This document shows positions 57,248 to 64,000 of a stretch of 64,000 nt of DNA, in pieces. Origin of the DNA: Clostridium sp. 1001271B_151109_B4 (GTDB taxonomy: Bacteria > Bacillota > Clostridia > Clostridiales > Clostridiaceae); contig NZ_JADPBQ010000009.1 of assembly GCF_015670405.1 (NCBI RefSeq), positions 46,239 through 110,238 of the forward strand, given 5' to 3'. Within the stretch, counting starts at the first letter, position 1, and every line of letters begins with the position of its first letter. The notes under the pieces are model-generated. The model saw only the letters and a list, made by a program, of their open reading frames with translations. It had not been told where the DNA came from and ran no database searches. The translations under genes and the position numbers were made by a program.

Positions 57248-57283
57248 TTAAAGGAGCTATGTTATATAACATAACTCCTTTAA
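57248..57283 (-). terminator. Terminator of the TIGR04086 gene
   Basis: A long near-perfect stem (TTAAAGGAGTTATGTTA pairing across 57248-57283) is followed by T-rich sequence on the minus strand. Confidence 0.8.
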
Positions 57284-57286
57284 TCT

Positions 57287-57664
57287 TTAATCGCTTCCTA
57301 AGTTAATACCTAACATACCTGAAAGAATTCCAACAACTACACAAAGTGAAAATTTCATTAAATCATATAATCCTAATGTAGCTTCTGCTCCAAATAAAAC
57401 TCCAATAGCATATAAGGATATGTAAAATAAAACTCCTACAGAAAGTCCTACTAGCCACCCCTTATGACCATATAGTTTTGCTGCAAATATTGTTCCAAAT
57501 ATTAAGCTAATACTGGTTATAGCTACATAAATAGCACTAAACATTCCTGAACTAATGTCTACAAAAGACATAACTAAAGATAAAACTGCTGTTAATACTG
57601 TTACTACTGCTACTGCTCCTACCACACCCTTTAGAACGTTATTAAAATATTCTTTCCATTCCAT
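57287..57664 (-). CDS. TIGR04086 family membrane protein (YrzE-like)
   Basis: The 125-residue product has four hydrophobic helices (about 12-35, 42-62, 68-88, 100-120) and little else. It fits the TIGR04086/YrzE group of clostridial and bacillar membrane proteins with no known function. In B. subtilis yrzE also follows yajC (yrbF) in the ruvAB-queA-tgt region, supporting the call. Its ribosome site GGGGGTG lies inside the right arm of the hairpin between it and yajC. Confidence 0.85.
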   Translation of the reverse strand: MEWKEYFNNVLKGVVGAVAVVTVLTAVLSLVMSFVDISSGMFSAIYVAITSISLIFGTIFAAKLYGHKGWLVGLSVGVLFYISLYAIGVLFGAEATLGLYDLMKFSLCVVVGILSGMLGINLGSD

Positions 57665-57670
57665 AAAAAC

Positions 57671-57707
57671 ACCCCCTTTTAGTTCATTCTATGAGCTAAA
57701 AGGGGGT
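57671..57707 (-). promoter_or_regulatory. Hairpin masking the ribosome site of the TIGR04086 gene
   Basis: A perfect 12-bp stem ACCCCCTTTTAG (57671-57682) with CTAAAAGGGGGT (57696-57707) lies 12 bases past the yajC stop. On the minus strand the right arm ends GGGGGTGTTTTT before the ATG, so the stem both resembles a terminator and hides the ribosome site of the next gene. Confidence 0.7.
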
Positions 57708-57719
57708 ATTATTCTTTAA

Positions 57720-57995
57720 TTATGCAACGTCTTTGTTTACTTTTTGAGCTATAGCATTTTTAGTAATTCTAAATCTTACTCTATCTGGCCCTGATTGGAT
57801 AACCATTTGATCATCTTCAATTGTTATGATTTTTCCAACTATTCCGCCTCTTGTTAAAATTTCATCATTTACTTTTAATTCAGATAACATTGTATTATAC
57901 TTTTTTGTTCTCTTCTTTTCTGGAACTATTAATAAAAAGTACATAATTGCAAACATCGCTACTAAAGGTAATAGTGTAGCTAATAATTGTGTCAT
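57720..57995 (-). CDS. yajC: Preprotein translocase auxiliary subunit YajC
   Basis: The 91-residue product has one N-terminal membrane helix (about 4-24), a basic VPEKKRTKKYNTML segment and the family motif LKVNDEILTRGGIVGKIITIEDD. YajC associates with SecDF in protein export. GGGAAGGG precedes the ATG. It follows the tgt gene's 5' neighbour order of other Firmicutes but has its own promoter at 58062-58090. Confidence 0.95.
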   Translation of the reverse strand: MTQLLATLLPLVAMFAIMYFLLIVPEKKRTKKYNTMLSELKVNDEILTRGGIVGKIITIEDDQMVIQSGPDRVRFRITKNAIAQKVNKDVA

Positions 57996-58061
57996 TTAAA
58001 AATCCCTTCCCTTCACATTCATCATTAAGGATACATCGTATTATTTACTATGTATTAAATA

Positions 58062-58090
58062 ATATACTTTATTTAAAATAATATGTCAAT
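58062..58090 (-). promoter_or_regulatory. yajC promoter
   Basis: On the minus strand TTGACA (58085-58090) and TATATT (58062-58067) are separated by 17 bases, in the gap after tgt. Confidence 0.8.
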
Positions 58091-58149
58091 TCTATGAACA
58101 AATTAAATACTAAGTTTAACAAATTATTCATAAAACACAGTTTAGGATT

Positions 58150-59289
58150 TTATTTTTTGCAATTCCATTCCCTTAACTTTTGTTCTTTAAACTGACTATA
58201 AGTTCCATTATCAATTGCTGTTCTTATATCTTCCATAAGCTTGTTATAGAAATATAAATTATGTAATACACATAATCTTAAAGCAAGCATTTCTTTAGCT
58301 TTAAATAAATGTCTTATATAACTTCTTGTATAATGCTTACATGCTGGACATTCACATCCCTCATCTATTGGTCTTTCATCTAATTCAAATTTTGCATTCA
58401 TTAAATTTATCTTACCTTGACCTGTAAACACATGCCCATGTCTACCATTTCTAGCTGGTAGAACACAATCGAAGAAATCAACTCCTCTATCTACAGCTTC
58501 TAAAATATTTTCTGGTGTTCCAACACCCATTAAATATATTGGCTTATCTTCTGGTAAATGTGGAACTACTGCATCAATAATTCTATACATTTCTTCATGA
58601 GTTTCACCAACTGCTAAACCACCAATTGCATAACCATCCATATCTAATGTTGCTAAGTGTTTAGCGTGCTCAATTCTTATATCTTCATAACAACCACCTT
58701 GATTAATACCAAAAAGCATTTGTTCTTTATTTATTGTATCTGGTAATGAATTTAATCTATTCATTTCAGCAATACATCTATCTAACCATCTATTTGTTCT
58801 TGCTACTGAATTTATTACATATTCTCTAGTTGAAGGATTTGGTATACACTCATCAAATGCCATTGCTATTGTTGATGCTAAATTACTTTGTATTTGCATT
58901 GACTCTTCTGGACCCATAAATATTTTTTTTCCATCTATATGAGAATTAAAGTAAACTCCTTCTTCCTTAATTTTTCTCATTGATGATAATGAAAACACTT
59001 GGAATCCGCCTGAATCAGTTAAAATTGGTCTATCCCAATTCATAAACTTATGTAAGCCACCCATTTTTGCAACTACTTTATCGCTAGGTCTTAAATGTAG
59101 GTGGTATGTATTTGAAAGCTCAACTTGGCATCCAATTTCCTTTAAATCCATTGAAGAAACTCCACCCTTAATTGCTGCTAAAGTACCAACATTCATAAAT
59201 ACTGGTGTTTCTATAGTTCCATGAGGTGTTTCAAATCTACCTCTTCTTGCTTTACCGTCTTTTTTTAATAACGTATATCTTTTACTCAA
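58150..59289 (-). CDS. tgt: tRNA-guanine(34) transglycosylase
   Basis: The start is TTG, with AAGGA 10 bases ahead. The 379-residue enzyme exchanges guanine-34 for preQ1 in queuosine tRNAs. It shows the LTDSGGFQVFSLSSMRKI motif with the catalytic Asp, FGINQGG, GGLAVGE, and the zinc site CxCxxC in CECPACKHYTRSYIRHLF. It follows queA by 29 bases in a ruvA-ruvB-queA-tgt operon. Confidence 0.97.
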   Translation of the reverse strand: MSKRYTLLKKDGKARRGRFETPHGTIETPVFMNVGTLAAIKGGVSSMDLKEIGCQVELSNTYHLHLRPSDKVVAKMGGLHKFMNWDRPILTDSGGFQVFSLSSMRKIKEEGVYFNSHIDGKKIFMGPEESMQIQSNLASTIAMAFDECIPNPSTREYVINSVARTNRWLDRCIAEMNRLNSLPDTINKEQMLFGINQGGCYEDIRIEHAKHLATLDMDGYAIGGLAVGETHEEMYRIIDAVVPHLPEDKPIYLMGVGTPENILEAVDRGVDFFDCVLPARNGRHGHVFTGQGKINLMNAKFELDERPIDEGCECPACKHYTRSYIRHLFKAKEMLALRLCVLHNLYFYNKLMEDIRTAIDNGTYSQFKEQKLREWNCKK

Positions 59290-59318
59290 AACTTCACGTC
59301 CTTCTTAACTTATGTATT

Positions 59319-60344
59319 CTATTTTATTATCATTGAATCTCCAAAAGAGAAGAATCTATATCTTTCTTTTACAGCTTCATTATAAGCATTCATTACTTTT
59401 TCTTTTCCTGCTAATGCAGAAACTAACATTATTAATGTTGATTCTGGTAAATGGAAATTTGTTATAAGCTTATCTACTATTTTAAACTTATATCCTGGAT
59501 AAATGAATATATTAGTCCATCCACTTTGTGCTTTAACAAATCCATTTTCATCACCAATTGTCTCTAAAGTTCTTGTTGATGTTGTTCCAACTGAAATAAT
59601 CTTATTTCCGCGCTTCTTTGTTTCGTTGATTATCTTAGCATCTTCTTCTTCCAAATGATAAAATTCCGAATGCATAACATGTTCATTTACATCATCAACC
59701 TTTACTGGTCTAAATGTACCAAGTCCTACATGTAATGTAACATATGCTATATTAATACCTTTTTCTTTAACTTCTTCTAAAAGTTCTTTAGTAAAATGTA
59801 GTCCCGCAGTAGGTGCTGCTGCTGATCCTTTTTCCTTAGAATAAACAGTTTGATATCTTTCCTTATCATCAAGTCTTTCTGTTATATAAGGAGGAAGTGG
59901 CATTTCTCCAAGTTCATCTAAAACTTGTTCAAATATTCCATCGTAAGAAAATTCAATAATTCTATTTCCTTCTTCTATTATATCTACAACTTTACATCTT
60001 AACTTTCCTTCACCAAATACAAATTCAGCTCCTATTTTAGCTCTTTTACCTGGCTTAGCTAAGCACTCCCACTTATCGCCTTCAATTCTCTTTAAAAGTA
60101 AAAACTCAATTTTACCTCCACTTTCAGCCTTTTCTCCTATAAGCCTTGCTGGCATTACCCTAGTATTATTTAAAACTAATGTATCTCCTGGATTTAAATA
60201 GTTTATAACATCATAAAAATGTTTATGCTCTATCTCTCCAGTTTCTTTATCTAAAACCATTAATCTAGAATAATCCCTTCTTTCTAGTGGATGTTGAGCT
60301 ATAAGCTCCTCTGGTAAGTAAAAATCAAAATCACTTGTTTTCAT
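59319..60344 (-). CDS. queA: S-adenosylmethionine:tRNA ribosyltransferase-isomerase
   Basis: The 341-residue enzyme adds the epoxycyclopentane ring in queuosine synthesis. It starts [19 protein letters not shown] and contains [28 protein letters not shown] and [14 protein letters not shown], all family signatures. GTTAGGAGA precedes the ATG. It lies 11 bases after ruvB. Confidence 0.97.
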   Translation of the reverse strand: MKTSDFDFYLPEELIAQHPLERRDYSRLMVLDKETGEIEHKHFYDVINYLNPGDTLVLNNTRVMPARLIGEKAESGGKIEFLLLKRIEGDKWECLAKPGKRAKIGAEFVFGEGKLRCKVVDIIEEGNRIIEFSYDGIFEQVLDELGEMPLPPYITERLDDKERYQTVYSKEKGSAAAPTAGLHFTKELLEEVKEKGINIAYVTLHVGLGTFRPVKVDDVNEHVMHSEFYHLEEEDAKIINETKKRGNKIISVGTTSTRTLETIGDENGFVKAQSGWTNIFIYPGYKFKIVDKLITNFHLPESTLIMLVSALAGKEKVMNAYNEAVKERYRFFSFGDSMIIK

Positions 60345-60355
60345 TAATATATCTC

Positions 60356-61387
60356 CTAACCTTCAAAAAAACTAGTTTGCTTTTTTGTAACTTTTTTGCC
60401 CCTTGTTCTACCTAAATGACTATAAGCCTTATCCGTAGCGGTTCTTCCCCTAGCAGTTCTAACTATAAATCCTTTTTGTAGCAGATATGGCTCATAAACA
60501 TCTTCTATTGTTCCAAGCTCTTCCCCTATAAAATAAGATAATGTTTCTATCCCAACAGGTCCCCCGTTAAAATTATCAATAATCGCTTCTAAAATTTTAT
60601 TATCAACCCTATCAAAACCTTGAGCATCTACCTCTAATAATTCTAACGCTGCTTTTGCTTCTTTAAAACTTATTAATGAATCAGAATATACCTCTGCATA
60701 ATCTCTGACTCTCTTTAATAATCTATTTGCAATTCTCGGAGTTCCTCTAGATCTCCTAGCAATTTCATATGCGCCTTCTTCAGTTATATCACAGCCTAGA
60801 ACAAATGCGGAACGTACAATTATTTCTTTCAATTGTTCTTCTGTATAATACACCATATCACATAAAACTCCAAATCTATCTCTTAGAGGAGATGTAAGCA
60901 TACCTATTCTAGTTGTAGCTCCTATTAAAGTAAAATGTGGTAAATCTAATCTAATTGATTTTGCTGCTGCCCCCTTACCTATAACTATATCTAAAGCATA
61001 ATCTTCCATTGCTGGATATAGAATTTCTTCAACACTTCTATTTAATCTATGTATTTCATCTATAAATAAAACATCGTTATCTTTTAATGTAGTTAATATA
61101 GCAGCTAAATCTCCTGCTCTTTCAATAGCTGGTCCTGATGTAATCTTTAAATCTCCACCCATTTCTTTAGCTATTATATTAGCAAGTGTAGTTTTCCCTA
61201 AACCTGGTGGTCCATATAATAAAACATGGTCTAGAGCTTCATTTCTTCTCTTTGCAGCAGTAATAAATATATTTAATCTTTCTTTTACCTTATCTTGACC
61301 AATATATTCATTAATTTTTTGAGGCCTTAGACTTAATTCACCATTCCCATCTTCCAGAATTTCATCTGGTGTGATAATTCTCTCCAA
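60356..61387 (-). CDS. ruvB: Holliday junction branch migration helicase RuvB
   Basis: The start is TTG behind GAGGTG. The 343-residue AAA+ motor has [19 protein letters not shown], Walker A GPPGLGKT, Walker B DEIH and the C-terminal winged helix ([20 protein letters not shown]). With RuvA it moves Holliday junctions. It follows ruvA by 12 bases. Confidence 0.98.
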   Translation of the reverse strand: MERIITPDEILEDGNGELSLRPQKINEYIGQDKVKERLNIFITAAKRRNEALDHVLLYGPPGLGKTTLANIIAKEMGGDLKITSGPAIERAGDLAAILTTLKDNDVLFIDEIHRLNRSVEEILYPAMEDYALDIVIGKGAAAKSIRLDLPHFTLIGATTRIGMLTSPLRDRFGVLCDMVYYTEEQLKEIIVRSAFVLGCDITEEGAYEIARRSRGTPRIANRLLKRVRDYAEVYSDSLISFKEAKAALELLEVDAQGFDRVDNKILEAIIDNFNGGPVGIETLSYFIGEELGTIEDVYEPYLLQKGFIVRTARGRTATDKAYSHLGRTRGKKVTKKQTSFFEG

Positions 61388-61399
61388 ATTATATCACCT

Positions 61400-62005
61400 C
61401 TATCCCATTAATACTCTTAAACATTCCTTAATAATATTTTCAACTGATTCCTGTCTATTTACTTTCTTTAATGCACTTTCAGCTTCCTTTTCTGAATATC
61501 CTAAAGCCAATAACGCTCCTAAAGCTTCTCCAATAGAATTTGCATTGCTTGGTACAATATCTTCAAATCCTTCTTGGATATCAACACCTTCTGTTACTTC
61601 ATCAGTTTTGATTTTATCCTTTAATTCTAAAATTATTCTTCCTGCAGTTTTCTTACCAATCCCAGGTGCTCTGCATAAATGCTTATCATCTTCCATAATA
61701 ATAGCATACTTTAAATTATTTATTCTACTTATTGAAAGTAATGACAATGCAGCTTTTGCTCCAACACCACTTATTGAAATAAGCAATTTAAACATTTCTA
61801 ATTCTTCTCTATCCTTAAATCCATATAAGCCTATAAAATCTTCTCTTACTATCTGCTCTAAATATAGCATAACTTCTTCTGAAACCTTTGGCATCTCTGT
61901 CATAGTAGCACCAGAAGTAAATATCTTATATCCTATACCGTTGTTTTCTATAATAACATATTCTTTATTTATCCCCATATACTTACCTTTAATATATTCG
62001 TACAT
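61400..62005 (-). CDS. ruvA: Holliday junction DNA-binding protein RuvA
   Basis: The 201-residue product has the N-terminal OB domain (MYEYIKGKYMGINKEYVII...GIGYKIFTSG). Two helix-hairpin-helix motifs (SISGVGAKAALSLL and RAPGIGKKTAGRIILELK) and the C-terminal RuvB-contacting helices (EALGALLALGYSEKEAESAL) follow. ATTGAGGGGG precedes the ATG. It is the first gene of the ruvAB-queA-tgt operon. Confidence 0.98.
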   Translation of the reverse strand: MYEYIKGKYMGINKEYVIIENNGIGYKIFTSGATMTEMPKVSEEVMLYLEQIVREDFIGLYGFKDREELEMFKLLISISGVGAKAALSLLSISRINNLKYAIIMEDDKHLCRAPGIGKKTAGRIILELKDKIKTDEVTEGVDIQEGFEDIVPSNANSIGEALGALLALGYSEKEAESALKKVNRQESVENIIKECLRVLMG

Positions 62006-62136
62006 TTTATCCCCCTCAATCTATATAAATAGATTAACCTTGTTTTGTTATTTTAACGATTCTCAATTTACATTGTAAATAAATACTTTTTAATAATCTA
62101 CATTATACTTTAACATTTTAAAAAGTTTTTTTCAAT

Positions 62137-62183
62137 AATAAAGAGTTATACTAAAGTAAGAGATTTTAGTATAACTCTTTATT
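62137..62183 (-). terminator. Strong hairpin after the 62189-62605 gene
   Basis: A 19-bp perfect stem (62137-62155 with 62165-62183) directly follows the stop on the minus strand. Confidence 0.85.
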
Positions 62184-62188
62184 TAACT

Positions 62189-62605
62189 TTATCCTCTTGT
62201 ATATTCTCCGTATGGTTCCATAATATCTATAGAATCACTATTGCTAAAAACATTGTCAATAGCATAATCATATATATTCATATTTATATTATTAGAAATC
62301 AATTTTGAAATTATCTCTTCTTTTTCCTCTTCAAAAATCACTTCATTTTGTATCTTTTCTATTATTTCAAGTGTATTATATAATCTACATTCTCCTTCCT
62401 CTACTCCACTCTTATAACTTAAAACCTCTGGAATATCGTCAAAGTCTTCAGTTAAATCCTTATAAGCCCCACTGACATCTCTGTTAACTGTTTTTTTAAA
62501 ATAATAAGTATTAATATAAGCTTTAGCACTTTCTTCATCATTAAATCCCTTTATATTTCCACTAGGCATAACTAATAAATAATCGAAGTTTGACATAATA
62601 CTCAT
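62189..62605 (-). CDS. Unknown protein between ruvA and the bofC-like gene
   Basis: The 138-residue product has AAGGAGG before its ATG and a strong terminator after its stop, so it is a genuine monocistronic gene. It is acidic, with a short beta-rich start (FDYLLVMPSGNIKGFNDEESAKAYI) and helical remainder (EEEKEEIISKLISNN). No signal peptide, membrane helix or metal motif is visible, and I recognise no family. In B. subtilis bofC is adjacent to ruvA; this gene is an addition in between. Confidence 0.6.
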   Translation of the reverse strand: MSIMSNFDYLLVMPSGNIKGFNDEESAKAYINTYYFKKTVNRDVSGAYKDLTEDFDDIPEVLSYKSGVEEGECRLYNTLEIIEKIQNEVIFEEEKEEIISKLISNNINMNIYDYAIDNVFSNSDSIDIMEPYGEYTRG

Positions 62606-62685
62606 TTCTTCGCCTCCTTAGTAGGTTATGATAATATTTTTCCCTATGATTATATTGTTATACAGGTGTGTCTTTTCCTATAATG

Positions 62686-62729
62686 AAAGAGATTATAAAT
62701 AGAAACCAAATTCTATTTATAATCTCTTT
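62686..62729. other. Long palindrome upstream of the 62189 gene
   Basis: AAAGAGATTATAAATAGAA (62686-62704) pairs with 62711-62729 around a short loop. The T run (CTCTTTTTAG) is on the plus side, so it is not a clear terminator for the minus-strand bofC-like gene. Confidence 0.6.
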
Positions 62730-62856
62730 TTAGTGTAAAAGTATATTAACAACTCATTATAATATTTGAGTTGTAGATTGGGTTACAAATTTAAAGAATT
62801 ATATTTCTTCTTAAAAGTAAACTTTCCCTTTATGTATGTATTTAACGTATTTACTT

Positions 62857-63498
62857 TTAAGATATAAAAGCAGATAACTTTTCTATAGCCTCTTCTTTTG
62901 TATCATAAGAATACTTAAAATTTTTTATTGCATCTAAATCGTTACCTTGTAAGAAACTTATTGGTCGATTATTGCTATATATATCTTCACTTTCTTCAAT
63001 TGTTAAGTTTCCTGAATCATCTGTTTTATATATAGCAAAGTATCCATCTTTTTCTCCAAGATAATATTTATTAGGTTGTAAAACACTTGTTGTGCCTTCT
63101 TTTATAAACACCACTTTGTCATCTTCTAAAGATTCTAGATTATATCCATTTGCTTCATAAAAATTAACAACAAATTGCTGATTTATATCACTTACAATTG
63201 AGTTTTCTTTTTTAAACTCTAAAATACTTTGTTCCTTTTCTACAACACCTTCATTCATTAATACAACCATCATATCATCATTTAAAATTTTAGAATTATT
63301 ATAAACAGTTTTTTCATCATCTTCTTTTTCTTGCGAATATTTCGGATTTATTAATCTATCACTTATAATATAAGTTCCAAAAAAACTAACAACTACAGCA
63401 AAAACTATAATACCTGCTAAAATTGAAATTTTTTTATTAAAGTGCTTATTTTCAAATTTCACTTCTTTTTTATCTTTATCATATATTTCATTACTCAT
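62857..63498 (-). CDS. BofC C-terminal-domain membrane protein
   Basis: The start is the ATG at 63498 (MSNEIYDKDKKEV), after AAGGAGTG; an upstream in-frame GTG lies in that site. The 213-residue product has one membrane helix (about 23-45). The extracytoplasmic part ends in the BofC C-terminal pattern YYLGEKDGYFAIYK ... NNRPISFLQGNDLDAIKN ... DTKEEAIEKLSAF. B. subtilis BofC restrains the SpoIVB forespore signal and lies next to ruvA, so position supports the call. In clostridia its role is unproven. Confidence 0.8.
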   Translation of the reverse strand: MSNEIYDKDKKEVKFENKHFNKKISILAGIIVFAVVVSFFGTYIISDRLINPKYSQEKEDDEKTVYNNSKILNDDMMVVLMNEGVVEKEQSILEFKKENSIVSDINQQFVVNFYEANGYNLESLEDDKVVFIKEGTTSVLQPNKYYLGEKDGYFAIYKTDDSGNLTIEESEDIYSNNRPISFLQGNDLDAIKNFKYSYDTKEEAIEKLSAFIS

Positions 63499-63575
63499 AA
63501 ATATCACTCCTTTTTCTGTAATTATTGACAGCTTTCATAATGATATTCACGAATAATTATTTTTTTATTATTTTT

Positions 63576-63806
63576 TTACCATTCGATAGTTAATATTGTA
63601 CAATCCTCTTCTTTTAATGAAATCCTATATCCTTCTGATAATAACCAATTTATTAATTTTGTTTGGATTTCTTGAGATTCATCTTCTATTGCTAATATAG
63701 CACTAATTTTATTTACCCCCATATTTTTCCCCATGTCTATATTTTCTTGAATTTTATTTTTATGTCTTTCAAAATCTTTCCTGTTTTTATTTTCTAAAAA
63801 CTCCAT
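63576..63806 (-). CDS. Small unknown protein upstream of the bofC-like gene
   Basis: I choose the ATG at 63806 (MEFLENKNRKDFERHK), 9 bases after GGAGG; an in-frame GTG two codons up is too close. The 76-residue product is mostly helical at first and then shows ISAILAIEDE and ISLKEEDCTILTIEW, which may form a small alpha-beta fold. No family is recognised. It lies 77 bases before the bofC-like gene on the same strand and could share its transcript. Confidence 0.55.
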   Translation of the reverse strand: MEFLENKNRKDFERHKNKIQENIDMGKNMGVNKISAILAIEDESQEIQTKLINWLLSEGYRISLKEEDCTILTIEW

Positions 63807-63966
63807 GCCCACTTTCCTCCTTATATAAAAGTATGATTAATAAATTATAATACTATTTTTTTTAAAATATTAACTTTTTATATATTATTTTCTTAAATTA
63901 AGGTAATAATATATAATTCTTCTTGCTTTATCATATAATATTGAGTATAATTTATTTCTGAAATAT

Positions 63967-63990
63967 AGACAGTTCGGGAACCTCCTGTCT
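63967..63990. other. Hairpin with G-rich loop near the right edge
   Basis: AGACAG (63967-63972) pairs with CTGTCT (63985-63990). The loop on the minus strand reads GAGGTTCCCGAA. It contains the same 9-mer, CGGGAACCT, as a hairpin in the rimP leader. The gene it belongs to may lie outside the window. Confidence 0.4.
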
Positions 63991-64000
63991 TTAAACAAAA

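Noticed and set aside
63515..63549. Sigma-G-like promoter TGAATA ... CAATAAT before the bofC-like gene
   Set aside because: The -10 match is weak and the implied leader is only a few bases before the ribosome site; biologically attractive but not supported enough to annotate.

Overview
The window is low-GC Firmicute DNA with AGGAGG-type ribosome-binding sites, many TTG and GTG starts, and gene orders typical of Clostridium sensu stricto. Evidence for this includes a rimP-nusA-ylxR-ylxQ-infB-rbfA-nrnA-truB-ribF operon, rpsO-pnp, a ymxG-ymxH-aspartokinase run, a bofC-like/ruvA/ruvB/queA/tgt/yajC/TIGR04086 run, PolC-type DNA polymerase, NfnAB and a butanol-type alcohol dehydrogenase. Nearly all genes lie on the minus strand. 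No rRNA, tRNA, CRISPR array, phage or intact insertion sequence was recognised.

Layout. 1-726: N-terminus of a SWIM/SNF2-type helicase running off the left edge. 903-5426: small accessory genes, including an unusual plus-strand trio (Cys-tailed TPR protein, J-like/TPR protein with a Gly/Met/Asn tail, DUF5685 protein). 5464-18550: conserved housekeeping block for aspartate kinase, M16 protease, PNPase, S15, flavin synthesis, tRNA pseudouridylation, ribosome maturation, IF2, NusA and RimP, with an attenuator-like leader before rimP. 18828-30899: aminotransferase, an S24 (LexA-type) protein fused to a degenerate UvrD-like domain behind a long structured leader, NfnAB, alcohol dehydrogenase, a second DHH phosphoesterase and an ABC importer operon. 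31338-35269: small and membrane proteins, including two 49-codon genes, PlsY, a methyltransferase and an AEC transporter. 35379-39725: polC. 39928-46495: unknown gene, GNAT, CutC, molybdate transporter modABC with a divergent regulator, Nudix hydrolase. 47032-57015: GHL10 hydrolase, NADH oxidase, and a 2123-residue cell-wall-anchored amylopullulanase. 57287-63806: TIGR04086, yajC, tgt, queA, ruvB, ruvA, an unknown gene, a bofC-like gene and another unknown gene.

How it fits together. The metabolic genes suggest a saccharolytic, fermentative anaerobe. A surface amylopullulanase with a CcpA-like site breaks down starch. An ABC system imports a sugar or glycerophosphate-like solute. NfnAB, alcohol dehydrogenase and NADH oxidase handle redox balance, the last with a Rex-like operator. 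The least explained items are the TPR/J-like/DUF5685 trio, the S24-UvrD fusion with its RNA leader, a 21-bp inverted repeat shared by the nox and amylopullulanase promoters, paired direct repeats in the mod control region, and several small unknown proteins. All functional calls come from reading motifs and gene order; no database search was run.
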